Source: Stenotrophomonas indicatrix (GTDB lineage: Bacteria; Pseudomonadota; Gammaproteobacteria; Xanthomonadales; Xanthomonadaceae). From it: a stretch of DNA of 64,000 bases. The stretch is taken from contig NZ_PEJS01000001.1 of the NCBI RefSeq assembly GCF_002750975.1, positions 2,046,001 to 2,110,000 on the forward strand, given 5' to 3'. Shown piece after piece: positions 18,004-26,784 of this stretch (positions are counted from its first letter, which is position 1; the number at the start of each line of letters is the position of its first letter). The notes beneath the pieces were generated by a model that made no database searches, was not told where the DNA came from, and worked only from the letters and a program-made list of their open reading frames with translations. The translations under genes were made by a program, and so were the position numbers.

Positions 18004-18807
18004 ATGAGCCTTCCTTCCTTTGGCGTCGGCACGTTCCGCCTGACCGGCCAGACCGTCATCGATTCAGTGCGCAACGCCCTCGAGCTCGGCTATCGCGCCA
18101 TCGACACCGCGCAGATCTACGGCAATGAAGCCGAGGTCGGCCAGGCAATCGCCGAATCCGGTGTACCGCGCGACGAACTGTTCATCACCACCAAGATCTG
18201 GGTCGACAACCATGCCGCCGACAGACTGCTGCCGAGCCTGCGCGAGAGCCTGGCCAAGCTGCGCACCGACCATGTCGACCTGCTGCTGATCCACTGGCCG
18301 GCACCGGGCAGCGCGGTCGCGCTGCGCGAGTACATGACCGCACTGGCCGAAGCAAAGACGCTGGGCCTGACCCGGCAGATCGGCGTATCCAACTTCAACA
18401 TCGAACTGACCCGCCAGGCCATCGCCGTAGTTGGCCAGGGCCAGATCGCCACCAACCAGATCGAGCTCAGCCCCTATCTGCAGAACCCGGCATTGACTGC
18501 TTTCCTGCAGCAAGAGGGCATCGCGGTGACCTCCTACATGACCCTGGCCTACGGCAAGGTACTGAAGGACCCGGTGCTGGCCGCCATCGCCGACAAGCAC
18601 CAGGCCACGGTGGCGCAGGTCGCACTGGCCTGGGCGCTGCAGCTGGGTTACGCCGTCATTCCTTCCTCGACCAAGCGCGAAAACCTGGCCAGCAACCTGC
18701 TTGCCCGCGAGCTGCAGCTGGATGCCGACGACATGGCTGCGATCGCCGCACTTGAACGCAACGGCCGCGAAGTCGACCCGCCGGGCCTGGCGCCTGCCTG
18801 GGACTGA
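18004..18807 (+). CDS. dkgB: Aldo/keto reductase DkgB (2,5-didehydrogluconate / methylglyoxal reductase)
   Basis: A 267-residue NADPH-dependent reductase of the AKR5 group. The catalytic tetrad is D34, Y39, K64 and H97 ([25 protein letters not shown]). Cofactor motifs [14 protein letters not shown] and [14 protein letters not shown] are present. Family members reduce 2,5-diketo-D-gluconate, methylglyoxal and other small aldehydes. It lies opposite yafC and is the first gene of a five-gene plus-strand run. Confidence 0.92.
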   Translation: MSLPSFGVGTFRLTGQTVIDSVRNALELGYRAIDTAQIYGNEAEVGQAIAESGVPRDELFITTKIWVDNHAADRLLPSLRESLAKLRTDHVDLLLIHWPAPGSAVALREYMTALAEAKTLGLTRQIGVSNFNIELTRQAIAVVGQGQIATNQIELSPYLQNPALTAFLQQEGIAVTSYMTLAYGKVLKDPVLAAIADKHQATVAQVALAWALQLGYAVIPSSTKRENLASNLLARELQLDADDMAAIAALERNGREVDPPGLAPAWD

Positions 18808-18820
18808 GGAGCACGCGCTG

Positions 18821-19750
18821 ATGGCTACTGCGTTGACACGACTGCAGGCGGGCGGCTTCAGCATTGGCATTGAAGCGCCGCTGGACAACGACTGGACGCC
18901 GCGGGGCGAACAGGCACGACGCATTGCGCGCCGCCTGCCGGGCGAACCGGACCTGCAGCAGCACGCCGACCTTGCCCGGCTGGCCGACCGCCTCGGCTTC
19001 CGTGCGCTGTGGGTGCGCGACGTGCCGGTGTACGACCCGGCATTCGGCGATGCCGCGCAGGTGTTCGAAGTGTTCACCTATCTCGGCTACCTGGCCGGCA
19101 TCACCGAGGAGATCCTGCTGGGGACCGGCGCGGTGGTGCTGCCGATCCGCGAACCTCTGCTGACGTTGAAGTCGGCACGCAGCGTACAGCAGCTCAGTGG
19201 CGATCGCCTGCTGCTGGGCGTTGCCAGCGGCGACCGGCCGGTGGAGTACCCGCTGTTCGGCCGCGACTTCGACACCCGTGGCACGCGCTTCCGCGAGCAG
19301 ATCGGGCTGCTGCGCGATGGCACCGCTGCACGGCTGCCGCAGGGGTTGGAAGTACTGCCTGCCGATGGTCCGACGCTGCCGCTGCTGGTGGCCGGCCTGG
19401 CGCAGCAGCAGCCAGCCTGGATCGGCGCGCATATGGACGGCTGCCTGGCTTACCCCGGCACGCCCCAGGAACACGCCCACCGCGTGGCGGCGTGGCGCGC
19501 GGTGGCCGGCAACAAACCCTATGCCAGCTTCATCCACCTAGATCTGCTGGAACGGGCCGACGCACCGCTGCAGCGTTGGCGCTTCGGCCTGCGCGGCGGC
19601 CGCAATGCGCTGCTGGCCGAACTGCAAGCGATGCAGGCCGCCGGCGTCGATCACATCGGCCTGCAGTTCCGCCGCAACGAACGGCCTTTGGCCGACACCT
19701 TCCACGAAATCGCCGAGTACGTGCTGCCGCAGTTCGCAGCGCATGCGTGA
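18821..19750 (+). CDS. Luciferase-like (LLM class) flavin oxidoreductase
   Basis: A 309-residue TIM-barrel flavoprotein. HADLARLADRLGFRALWVRDVP, AGITEEILLGTGAVVLPIREPL and SGDRLLLGVASGDRPVEYPLFG are the repeated blocks of bacterial-luciferase-like monooxygenases. FMNH2 or F420 is possible; FMN is more likely in this lineage. It starts 13 bp after dkgB with GAGGA 10 nt before the ATG, so it is in the same operon. The substrate is unknown. Homologues are often annotated only as TIGR03571-type LLM enzymes. Confidence 0.88.
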   Translation: MATALTRLQAGGFSIGIEAPLDNDWTPRGEQARRIARRLPGEPDLQQHADLARLADRLGFRALWVRDVPVYDPAFGDAAQVFEVFTYLGYLAGITEEILLGTGAVVLPIREPLLTLKSARSVQQLSGDRLLLGVASGDRPVEYPLFGRDFDTRGTRFREQIGLLRDGTAARLPQGLEVLPADGPTLPLLVAGLAQQQPAWIGAHMDGCLAYPGTPQEHAHRVAAWRAVAGNKPYASFIHLDLLERADAPLQRWRFGLRGGRNALLAELQAMQAAGVDHIGLQFRRNERPLADTFHEIAEYVLPQFAAHA

Positions 19751-19769
19751 CCGGCACTGGAGCCCCGCA

Positions 19770-20708
19770 ATGAACATCACCTCCCTGGCCCTGCTTGCAC
19801 TGGCCTCGCTCCCGCTGCCCTCCGCCGCTCTCGCTGCGGACTGGTATCCCTCGGTATACGGCGCCAACGATGAGATCGGCGCGGCCAACCTGCTCACCGC
19901 CGATGTGGTCAAGCAGGCGGTGTCGCTGGTGAAGACCGGCAAGACGTATCCGCTGGCGGTACCGGTGGACAAGAACCTGCCCGCCTTTCGCCATCGCAGC
20001 TTCCGCCTGTACAACGTGCAGGTCGGGCAACAGGCCGGCAAGTCATTGGGCCCGAACAGATTCACCTTCAACGATGAACTGGTGAACGCCTGGACCGGTG
20101 TCGGCACCCAGCTCAACGGCATTGGCCACATCGGCATCGACAACGTCTACTACAACGGCAACAAGGCCGCCGACTTCGTCAGCGTCGATGGCGTGCGCAG
20201 GCTGGGCGTGGAGAAGGTGCCGCCGCTGGTCACACGCGGCGTGGTGCTGGACATGACCGCGTACTACGGCAAGGCCATCGTGCCCGGCGGCACCGAGTTC
20301 AGCGTCGCCGACATCCAGGCCGTGCTGAAGCAGCAGCACCTGACCCTGCGCAAGGGCGATGTGGTGCTGTTCAACACCGGCTGGCTGGAGCTGATCGGCA
20401 AGGACAACGCGCAGTTCCTGGAGGTCGAGCCGGGCATCGGCATGGACGCGGCGAAGTGGCTGGCCGACCAGGGCATCGTCGCCTTCGGCGGTGACACCTG
20501 GGCCTCGGAGGTCTACCCCAATCCGCACGGCGCCGACGAGTTCCCGGTGAACCAGTACATGCTGGCCAAGCGCGGCATCTACAACCTGGAACTGATCGAC
20601 AGCCGCGCGCTGGTGCGCGACAAGGCGTGGGAATTCCTGTTCGTGCTCGGCCAGCCGCTGTACGTCGGCTCCACCCAGGTCAACATCAACCCGGTGGCGA
20701 TCCGATGA
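19770..20708 (+). CDS. Exported cyclase-family (kynurenine formamidase-like) metal hydrolase
   Basis: 312 residues with a signal peptide (MNITSLALLALASLPLPSAALAA), so a periplasmic enzyme. The cyclase fold (PF04199) is shown by the DELVNAWTGVGTQLNGIGHIG region in place of the usual HxGTHxD metal-binding motif, by GVVLDMT, and by the C-terminal GGDTWASEVYPNPHGADEFPVNQY. The family includes kynurenine formamidases and polyketide cyclases. The normal H-x-G-T-H-x-D appears as GVGTQLNGIGHIG, so some metal ligands differ and the reaction may not be the canonical one. It sits 19 bp after the LLM gene. Confidence 0.85.
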   Translation: MNITSLALLALASLPLPSAALAADWYPSVYGANDEIGAANLLTADVVKQAVSLVKTGKTYPLAVPVDKNLPAFRHRSFRLYNVQVGQQAGKSLGPNRFTFNDELVNAWTGVGTQLNGIGHIGIDNVYYNGNKAADFVSVDGVRRLGVEKVPPLVTRGVVLDMTAYYGKAIVPGGTEFSVADIQAVLKQQHLTLRKGDVVLFNTGWLELIGKDNAQFLEVEPGIGMDAAKWLADQGIVAFGGDTWASEVYPNPHGADEFPVNQYMLAKRGIYNLELIDSRALVRDKAWEFLFVLGQPLYVGSTQVNINPVAIR

Positions 20709-21034
20709 GCGACGCCCCGCCGATGTTTGCCGGTCGCCGGTTCCGGGTCAGCTATGACGGCCTGGCCGCCGACAATCGCTACAGCGCTGATGGCCATCGC
20801 GTGCACTACGCCATCGTCTCCGGCACCTATGCCGGTGCCCACGGCGAAGCCAGCTGCGAGTGGCGGCAGGTTGCCGAGGGCATCTATGCCATTTCCTGGC
20901 AGGAAGCCGACGGTGCCACCGTGGTGCACGTCGATGACTTCCCGCACGGCCATTCGCTGGCGTGGTTCACCGCCACCGACGGCCGCTTCCACCGCATGCA
21001 AGGCACGCTGCAGGCGCTGCCCCCGCACGACTGA
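20705..21034 (+). CDS. MoaF-like small beta-barrel protein
   Basis: A 109-residue cytoplasmic protein starting in an ATGA overlap with the cyclase stop. Its layout (FRVSYDGLAADNRYSADG, YAIVSGTYAGAHGEASCEWR, YAISWQEADGATVVHVDDF) is that of the MoaF C-terminal or lipocalin-like domain, in which a Trp-rich barrel ends in an F/H-x-M-x-G strand. MoaF-like proteins occur beside small oxidoreductases with no fixed function. Translational coupling ties it to the cyclase. Confidence 0.7.
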   Translation: MSDAPPMFAGRRFRVSYDGLAADNRYSADGHRVHYAIVSGTYAGAHGEASCEWRQVAEGIYAISWQEADGATVVHVDDFPHGHSLAWFTATDGRFHRMQGTLQALPPHD

Positions 21035-21058
21035 ATGTCCCTTCCCCACGAGATTCCC

Positions 21059-22060
21059 ATGCGACTTTCCATTCCCTCGCCCATCGGCTTCGGCACCGCA
21101 CCGTTGGGCAACATGTACCGCAACATTCCCCAGCAGGAGGCGCTGGATACCGTCGAGGCAGCCTGGCAGCAGGGCATCCGCTACTTCGACGCCGCACCGC
21201 TGTACGGCGCTGGCCTGGCCGAACTGCGCCTGGGCGAGGCCCTGCAGCATCACGACCGTGATGCCTATGTACTGAGCAGCAAGGTCGGCCGCCGTGTGCT
21301 GGACGAGGTGGAAGACACCACCCGGCGTGACCTTGGTGAGAAAGGCGGCCTGTTCGAGCATGGCCTGCCCAACCGCATCGTCTACGACTACAGCGCTGAC
21401 GGCACCCTGCGCGCGATCGAGGAGAGCCTGCAGCGCCTGCGTACCGATCGCCTGGACATCGTCTGGATCCACGATCCGGCGCGTGACTTCCATGGCGATG
21501 CCTGGAAGGAGGTCTTCCAGCAGGCGATGGACGGCGCCGCCGTGGCGCTCACCCGCCTGCGCGAGGAAGGTGTCATCAAGGCCTGGGGTCTGGGCGTCAA
21601 CCGCGTGCAGCCCTGCGAGATGGCGCTGCAGCAGGCCGACCCGGATGGCTTCCTGATTGCCGGGCGCTACACCCTGCTCGACCACGAAGAGGCCCTGCAG
21701 CGGTTGATGCCGGACAGCGTTGCACGTGGCGTCGGCATCGTGGTCGGCGGGCCGTACAACTCCGGCATCCTTGCCGGCGGCGCGCATTACGAATACCAGA
21801 CCGCCACGCCAGAGGTGCTGGCCCGCGTGCAGGCATTGCGCGACGTTGCGGCAGAACACCAGGTGGACCTGCGCGCCGCCGCCCTGCAGTTCTCGCTGGC
21901 GCACCCGGCAGTGGCAGCGGCGATTCCCGGTGCAAGCCGTCCCGAGCGCATCGCCGAGAACCTGGCGTTGGCCGGGGCGACGATTCCCACCGCGTTCTGG
22001 CAGGCATTGCGCGACCGCCAGCTGGTGTCATCGCATGCGCCGCTGCCCGGCCTGGGTTGA
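21059..22060 (+). CDS. Aldo/keto reductase (D-threo-aldose 1-dehydrogenase-like)
   Basis: 333 residues from MRLSIPSPIGFGTAPLGNMY; the in-frame ATG at 21035 touches the previous stop (TGAATG) and lacks a ribosome site, so the inner ATG is preferred. The AKR tetrad lies in YFDAAPLYGAG (Asp, Tyr), LSSKVGR (Lys) and VWIHDPARD (His). The SADGTLRAIEESLQRLRTDRLD block and the insert after the Lys fit the L-fucose/D-threo-aldose dehydrogenase and pyridoxal dehydrogenase branch. It is the last gene of the dkgB run. The natural substrate may be an aldose or a lactol. Confidence 0.88.
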   Translation: MRLSIPSPIGFGTAPLGNMYRNIPQQEALDTVEAAWQQGIRYFDAAPLYGAGLAELRLGEALQHHDRDAYVLSSKVGRRVLDEVEDTTRRDLGEKGGLFEHGLPNRIVYDYSADGTLRAIEESLQRLRTDRLDIVWIHDPARDFHGDAWKEVFQQAMDGAAVALTRLREEGVIKAWGLGVNRVQPCEMALQQADPDGFLIAGRYTLLDHEEALQRLMPDSVARGVGIVVGGPYNSGILAGGAHYEYQTATPEVLARVQALRDVAAEHQVDLRAAALQFSLAHPAVAAAIPGASRPERIAENLALAGATIPTAFWQALRDRQLVSSHAPLPGLG

Positions 22061-22074
22061 GCGGCAGGTCGGCG

Positions 22075-22968
22075 TCAGCCTGCGTGCTCGAACACAGCCG
22101 CCACCCAGTCGATGAACACCCGCAGCCGCGGCGATGGCGTACGGTTGCGCAGATAGACCAGGCTGACCGGGCTCGGTGTGGGTGGCATCCCGGGCAACAG
22201 CTCCAGCAACTGCCCGCGCGCGATGTAAGGGTCCATCCGGTAGCGCGGTGCCTGGATGATGCCCAACCCGGCCAACGCGGCACCGAGGAAGGCGTCGGCA
22301 CCGGACACCCGCACGCGTGCCGGCAGCGGCACGTGGCGAACCTGCCCGCCCTGCTGGAACTCCAGCGGAATGAGCTGGCCGGTGGCGCTGGAACGGTAGC
22401 CGACCATCTGGTGTCCCGCCGCCAGCGACGCGATGCTTTCCGGCCGCCCGTGTGCCTGTACGTAAGGGGGCGACGCCACCGTGACCTCGCGCAGCAACGC
22501 CAGGCGCCGCGCGGCCAGATCGCTGTCGGCCAGGGTGCCCACGCGGATGGCCCCGTCCACCCCCTCGCGCAGCAGGTCGACATAGCGGTCGCCCTCGCTG
22601 ACCTCCAGTTCGATGTCCGGGTACCGCTGCAGGAAATCCGGCAGATGCGGAAACAACAGGTGGCGCCCCAGCGTACCGTGCACCTCGATGCGCAGCGGCC
22701 CGCGTGGCGGCACGTCACGGAACGCAGCTTCGGCATCGTCCATGTCCGCGATCAGGCGCAGACAGCGGCCGTAGAAGGCCTCGCCTTCCAGCGTCGGCAC
22801 CACCACGCGCGTGGTCCGGTGCAGCAGGCGCACGCCCAGACGCTGCTCCAGTGCTTTGATCGCGTCGGTCACCGTGGCCCGCGGCAGCCCCAGGTCTTCG
22901 GCGGCACGGCTGAAGCTGCGGCGCTCGACGATCCGCACGAACGCACGCAGGGCGGTGAATCTGTCCAT
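22075..22968 (-). CDS. LysR-family regulator
   Basis: 297 residues with an N-terminal HTH (MDRFTALRAFVRIVERRSFS, LPRATVTDAIKALEQRLGV) and a LysR substrate domain. It converges on the aldo/keto reductase and diverges from the SDR gene (106 bp between starts). The divergent gap holds the direct repeat ATTATCC-N4-ATTATCC around 22997, a possible binding site. The target is probably the SDR. Confidence 0.9.
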   Translation of the reverse strand: MDRFTALRAFVRIVERRSFSRAAEDLGLPRATVTDAIKALEQRLGVRLLHRTTRVVVPTLEGEAFYGRCLRLIADMDDAEAAFRDVPPRGPLRIEVHGTLGRHLLFPHLPDFLQRYPDIELEVSEGDRYVDLLREGVDGAIRVGTLADSDLAARRLALLREVTVASPPYVQAHGRPESIASLAAGHQMVGYRSSATGQLIPLEFQQGGQVRHVPLPARVRVSGADAFLGAALAGLGIIQAPRYRMDPYIARGQLLELLPGMPPTPSPVSLVYLRNRTPSPRLRVFIDWVAAVFEHAG

Positions 22969-23074
22969 TGTTCGGATGGCCGGATGATGTTTCCGGATTA
23001 TCCATGATTATCCGCGACGGCGGAGAGACGAAGATGGCCGTGCGCCATGCCGGCGCGCCCTTCTGGAATCTGCC

Positions 23075-23818
23075 ATGACCTCCTCTGCTTCCCGCTCTGT
23101 CGCCCTGGTCACCGGGGGCTCCCGTGGCATCGGCGCGGCCATCTCGCGCCGGCTGGCCGCCGACGGCCATGCCGTGGTGATCAACTATGCCGGCCGCCGT
23201 GATGAGGCCGAAGCACTGGCTGCCGAATTGACCGCCAGCGGAGGGCACGTCATCGCCCTGCAGGCCGATGTCGCCGACCCGCAGGCCGTGCACGCGCTGT
23301 TCGACGCCATCGAGGCACGCTTCGGTGGCATCGATGTGGTGGTCAACAGTGCCGGCGTGCTGCAGCTGGCCGCACTGGCCGACAGCGATGATGCCCTGTT
23401 CGACCGTGTGATCGGCATCAACCTCAAGGGTGCATTCAATGTGCTGCGCGAGGCCGCGCGGCGCGTGCGCGATGGTGGCCGCATCGTCACCCTGTCCACC
23501 AGCGTGGTTGGCATCAAGCTGGAAAACTACAGCGTGTATGCCGCCGGCAAGGCCGCGGTGGAGACCATGGGCGCGATTCTCAGCAAGGAACTGCGTGGGC
23601 GCGGCATCACCGTGAACGCGGTGGCGCCCGGGCCGACCGCCACCGATCTGTTCCTGGACGGGAAGTCGCCGGAACTGGTCGATCGGCTGGCGAAGATGAA
23701 TCCGTTGGAGCGGCTGGGTACGCCGGAAGACATCGCCGGCGCGGTGGCGTTCCTGGCCGGTGCCGATGGCGGCTGGATCAATGGCCAGGTGCTGCGGGCC
23801 AATGGTGGGATGGTGTAG
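23075..23818 (+). CDS. Short-chain dehydrogenase/reductase (SDR)
   Basis: A 247-residue NAD(P)H-dependent Rossmann oxidoreductase of the classical SDR class. The nucleotide loop is TGGSRGIG (13-20), the NSAG block is at 91-94, and the catalytic Ser about 143, Tyr155 and Lys159 lie in SVYAAGKAA. NAVAPGPTATDLF and the C-terminal GGWINGQVLRANGGMV are typical of 3-oxoacyl-ACP-reductase-like enzymes that act on varied carbonyls. It is divergent from the LysR gene. Confidence 0.93.
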   Translation: MTSSASRSVALVTGGSRGIGAAISRRLAADGHAVVINYAGRRDEAEALAAELTASGGHVIALQADVADPQAVHALFDAIEARFGGIDVVVNSAGVLQLAALADSDDALFDRVIGINLKGAFNVLREAARRVRDGGRIVTLSTSVVGIKLENYSVYAAGKAAVETMGAILSKELRGRGITVNAVAPGPTATDLFLDGKSPELVDRLAKMNPLERLGTPEDIAGAVAFLAGADGGWINGQVLRANGGMV

Positions 23819-23820
23819 CA

Positions 23821-24078
23821 GCATGCCAACCAAGGTTGGCATCTACCAGATCACGCCACATCGGTAGTCGCCCACCTTGGTGGGCGCGCGGCAGCCAACC
23901 AAGGTTGGCACCTACCAGATCACGCCACATCGGTAGTCGCCTACCTTGGTGGGCGCGCGGCATGCCAACCAAGGTTGGCATCTACCAAGGGCGCCTCAAT
24001 GCGGTGTGCGCAGTTCCGGTAGACGCCAACCTTGGTTGGCGCCACCCCTCAACCGCCGGGCATGGCCCGGCGCTACCG
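23821..24078. repeat. SMAG palindrome cluster: two tandem 70-bp dimers plus three singles
   Basis: Seven GTAG-tipped palindromes in 258 bp. A unit made of one minus-facing palindrome (GCCAACCAAGGTTGGC core, then CTACC), the spacer AGATCACGCCACATC and one plus-facing palindrome (GGTAGTCGCCCACC core) occurs at 23821-23890 and again at 23891-23959. Part of a third copy follows at 23960-23986. Two further palindromes lie at 24020-24045 and 24056-24078, the last of the GCCGGGCATGGCCCGGC type. They match the SMAG class of S. maltophilia REP-like elements and fill the gap between converging SDR and GH92 genes. Confidence 0.85.
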
Positions 24079-24084
24079 TGGGTG

Positions 24085-26436
24085 TTACCGGGTCATCGAA
24101 TACGGTGCCTGCGCGCCCTGCCCCGGCCAGTCCTTGTTCGGTTCGGCCAGCATGGTGAAGTGCAGCTCGCCACCGGCCAGGATCTCATCATGGCGCAGGA
24201 ACGTGCGCTGCAACGGCGTGCCGTTGAGGGTCACGCTGCCGACATAGGTGTGCTTGTCGTCCAGCCCTTCGGCCACGATGGTGAAGGTCTTGCCGTTGGG
24301 CAGCCGCATTGCGGTCTTCGGCAGGAACGGGCGGCCGAGGATGTACTCGCCCGAGCCCGGCGCTACCGGGTAGAAACCCAGCGCGGTGAACACGTACCAC
24401 GCCGACATCTGGCCCACGTCATCGTTGCCGGCCAGGCCATCGGGCCGATCGGCATACTGCGTGTCCATGATCTGCTTCAGGCGTGCCTGCGTGCGCCACG
24501 GCTGGCCGGCATGCGAGTACAGGTAGGCCACGTGGTGGCTGGGCTCGTTGCCATGCGCGTACCAGCCGATCAGGCCGGTGATGTCTTCCATGTGCTCGAA
24601 GATGGCCGGATCGACCTTCGCGTTGAACACTTCATCCAGGCGCGCCAGCAGTTTGTCGCTGCCACCATGCGCTGCGGCAAGGCCGGCCACATCCTGCGGC
24701 ACGTACCATGAGTACTGCCAGGCATTGCCTTCGGTGTAGTCGGTGCCGTAGCCACTGGCGCTGGGGTCGAACGGCGTACGGAAGCTGCCATCGCGCTTGC
24801 GCGCACGCATGAAGCCGGTGTCCTTGTCGAAGGCGTTGCGCCAGTTGCCCGCGCGCTTGTCGAAGGTTGCGGCCACATCGGTCTTGCCCATCGCCTGCGC
24901 CATGCGCGCGATGGTCCAGTCATCGAACGCGTATTCCAGCGTCTTGCTGGCTGCTTCGCCCTCCTCGTCGATCGGCACGTAGCCCAGCTCACGGTACTGG
25001 GCGATGCCATCGTAAGGGCCGTAGTTGGCGGTCTGCACCATCGCCTTCAGCGCCTTGTCCGCGTCGAAGCCACGAATGCCTTTCACGTAGGCATCGGCGA
25101 TCACCGGCACCGCGTGGTAGCCGATCATGCACCAGTCTTCCAGGCCATGGAACGACCACACCGGCAGCATGCCGTAAGGGCTGTGCTCATGATGGGCCAG
25201 CATGGAATTGACGAAATCGCTGTTGCGCTTCTCCGGCTGCACCAGGGTCAGCAGCGGGTGCAGCGCCCGGTAGGTATCCCACAGCGAGAACGTCGAATAG
25301 TTCGTGTAGCCCTGGGCCTTGTGCACGGCATTGTCCGCGCCGCGGTACTGGCCGTCGGCATCCATGAACAGCGTCGGCCCCAGCATCGTGTGGTACAGCG
25401 CGGTGTACGCGCTGCGACGCGCGTGTTCGGGTGCATCGATATCCAGCACCGACAACGCCTGCGTCCATTCCTGCCGCGCCTGCGCGCGCACACGGTCGAA
25501 ATCGAAGTCGGCCACTTCGGCATCGAGGTTGGCGATGGCGCCCGCCTCGCTGACCGGCGAAATGGCCACCTTCACCACCAGCGGTGCATCCAGCTTGCCG
25601 AAGTCGAAGGTGCCCACCAGCTGCCGCCCCTCGATCTGCGCGCGCTGCGCCGGGTCCTTCTCGCCCGGAGGGGCAAAGCCCTTGTAGACGATGTCCTGTT
25701 CGGTGTTGTGCAGCGCGTGGCTGGCCAGCGGCCGCGAGAAGCGCATCGCGAAATACAGCTGGCGGCCGGCGGCCCAGCCACGCGTCTCGCGGAAGCCGGT
25801 GATGGTGCCATCGCCACGCACGCGTACCCGCGACCACAGGATCTTGCCCGGGTAGTCATACATGCTGGTGCGCATGTCCAGCAGCACCTTGGCATCGGTG
25901 CCCTTGGGGAAGGCGTAGCGATGCACGCCCACGCGTGCGCTGGTGGTCAGCTCGGCGCGCACCTTGTAGTCGTCCAGGGTGACCGCGTAGTAGCCCGGCT
26001 CGGCCTTCTCGTCATCGTGGCGGAAGCGCGAGGCGTAACCGCTGCGTGGCTTTTCGGGGTCGCCGCGCTCCAGGCCAGGGTTGCCGGTGAACGGCATCAG
26101 CAGGATATCGCCCAAATCGGAATGACCGGTGCCGGAAAAGTGCGTGTGCGAGAAACCGACGATGCTGCTGTCGTCGTAACGGTAGCCCGCCGCCCAGCCG
26201 TAAGCCTTCTCGCGCGGCTGGATGCGCGTGTCCGGGCTGAGCTGGACCATGCCGAACGGCACCGTCGCGCCGGGGTAGGTATGCCCCTCACCGCCGGTGC
26301 CGATGAAGGGATCGACCGACGCATAGGCACGTTCGGCAGCGGTTTTCGGCGTGGCGGCCAGGGCGGCACCGGAGGCAAGCATGGCGGTGGCGGCGAAGGC
26401 GATCAGGAGGCGACGGTCCAGCGTGGGCATCGGCAT
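24085..26436 (-). CDS. GH92 alpha-1,2-mannosidase, exported
   Basis: 783 residues with a signal peptide (MPMPTLDRRLLIAFAATAMLASGAALA). Blocks of glycoside hydrolase family 92 are clear: VDPFIGTGGEGHTYPGATVP near the N-terminus, FSHTHFSGTGHSDLGDILLM, the central TNYSTFSLWDTYRALHPLLT, and the C-terminal GNDDVGQMSAWYVFTALGFY. GH92 enzymes are calcium-dependent inverting exo-mannosidases that trim mannans or N-glycans. Xanthomonads use them in N-glycan degradation, but no other glycan genes adjoin here. Two adjacent ATGs (26436 and 26430) are possible starts; the frame upstream lacks family sequence. Confidence 0.95.
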   Translation of the reverse strand: MPMPTLDRRLLIAFAATAMLASGAALAATPKTAAERAYASVDPFIGTGGEGHTYPGATVPFGMVQLSPDTRIQPREKAYGWAAGYRYDDSSIVGFSHTHFSGTGHSDLGDILLMPFTGNPGLERGDPEKPRSGYASRFRHDDEKAEPGYYAVTLDDYKVRAELTTSARVGVHRYAFPKGTDAKVLLDMRTSMYDYPGKILWSRVRVRGDGTITGFRETRGWAAGRQLYFAMRFSRPLASHALHNTEQDIVYKGFAPPGEKDPAQRAQIEGRQLVGTFDFGKLDAPLVVKVAISPVSEAGAIANLDAEVADFDFDRVRAQARQEWTQALSVLDIDAPEHARRSAYTALYHTMLGPTLFMDADGQYRGADNAVHKAQGYTNYSTFSLWDTYRALHPLLTLVQPEKRNSDFVNSMLAHHEHSPYGMLPVWSFHGLEDWCMIGYHAVPVIADAYVKGIRGFDADKALKAMVQTANYGPYDGIAQYRELGYVPIDEEGEAASKTLEYAFDDWTIARMAQAMGKTDVAATFDKRAGNWRNAFDKDTGFMRARKRDGSFRTPFDPSASGYGTDYTEGNAWQYSWYVPQDVAGLAAAHGGSDKLLARLDEVFNAKVDPAIFEHMEDITGLIGWYAHGNEPSHHVAYLYSHAGQPWRTQARLKQIMDTQYADRPDGLAGNDDVGQMSAWYVFTALGFYPVAPGSGEYILGRPFLPKTAMRLPNGKTFTIVAEGLDDKHTYVGSVTLNGTPLQRTFLRHDEILAGGELHFTMLAEPNKDWPGQGAQAPYSMTR

Positions 26437-26784
26437 TTGGATCGATTCAGGTGATGGCCGGATGCTAGCACCGGGTGTCAGGCGCCGCATGTTGCGGCGC
26501 AGCTGAATGAATCCAAAGGCGACAAAAGTTGTCCGATTTCCTATGCAACTAATTGTATGGTTCGGCCGCCTGTGTGTCACCAGAATGAGTTCGAGCCCAT
26601 AACGGCGCGACAAAGCCCCTGACGCCATTCCCGGTCGCAATGGGACCACCGTCACATCTTGTAGCGCTCGGGCAGGAAAAGGCTCCCGTATCACTTTGTC
26701 TTCACGCCATCAGGGCGTTTCATTCACGCCGACGAAGTGAATGCGGTTTCTTTCCTGAAGTTTGATTCCCACAGGAGTTCCGTC
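26437..26784. other. Divergent intergenic region, A+T-richer, with a leader hairpin
   Basis: 348 bp between the diverging GH92 and autotransporter genes, richer in A+T than its flanks around 26510-26590. CATTCAC (26721-26727) and GTGAATG (26737-26743) form a 7-bp hairpin about 40 nt before the autotransporter start, just after a smaller ACGCC/GGCGT hairpin. I see no gene and no clear sigma-70 pair. Confidence 0.5.
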
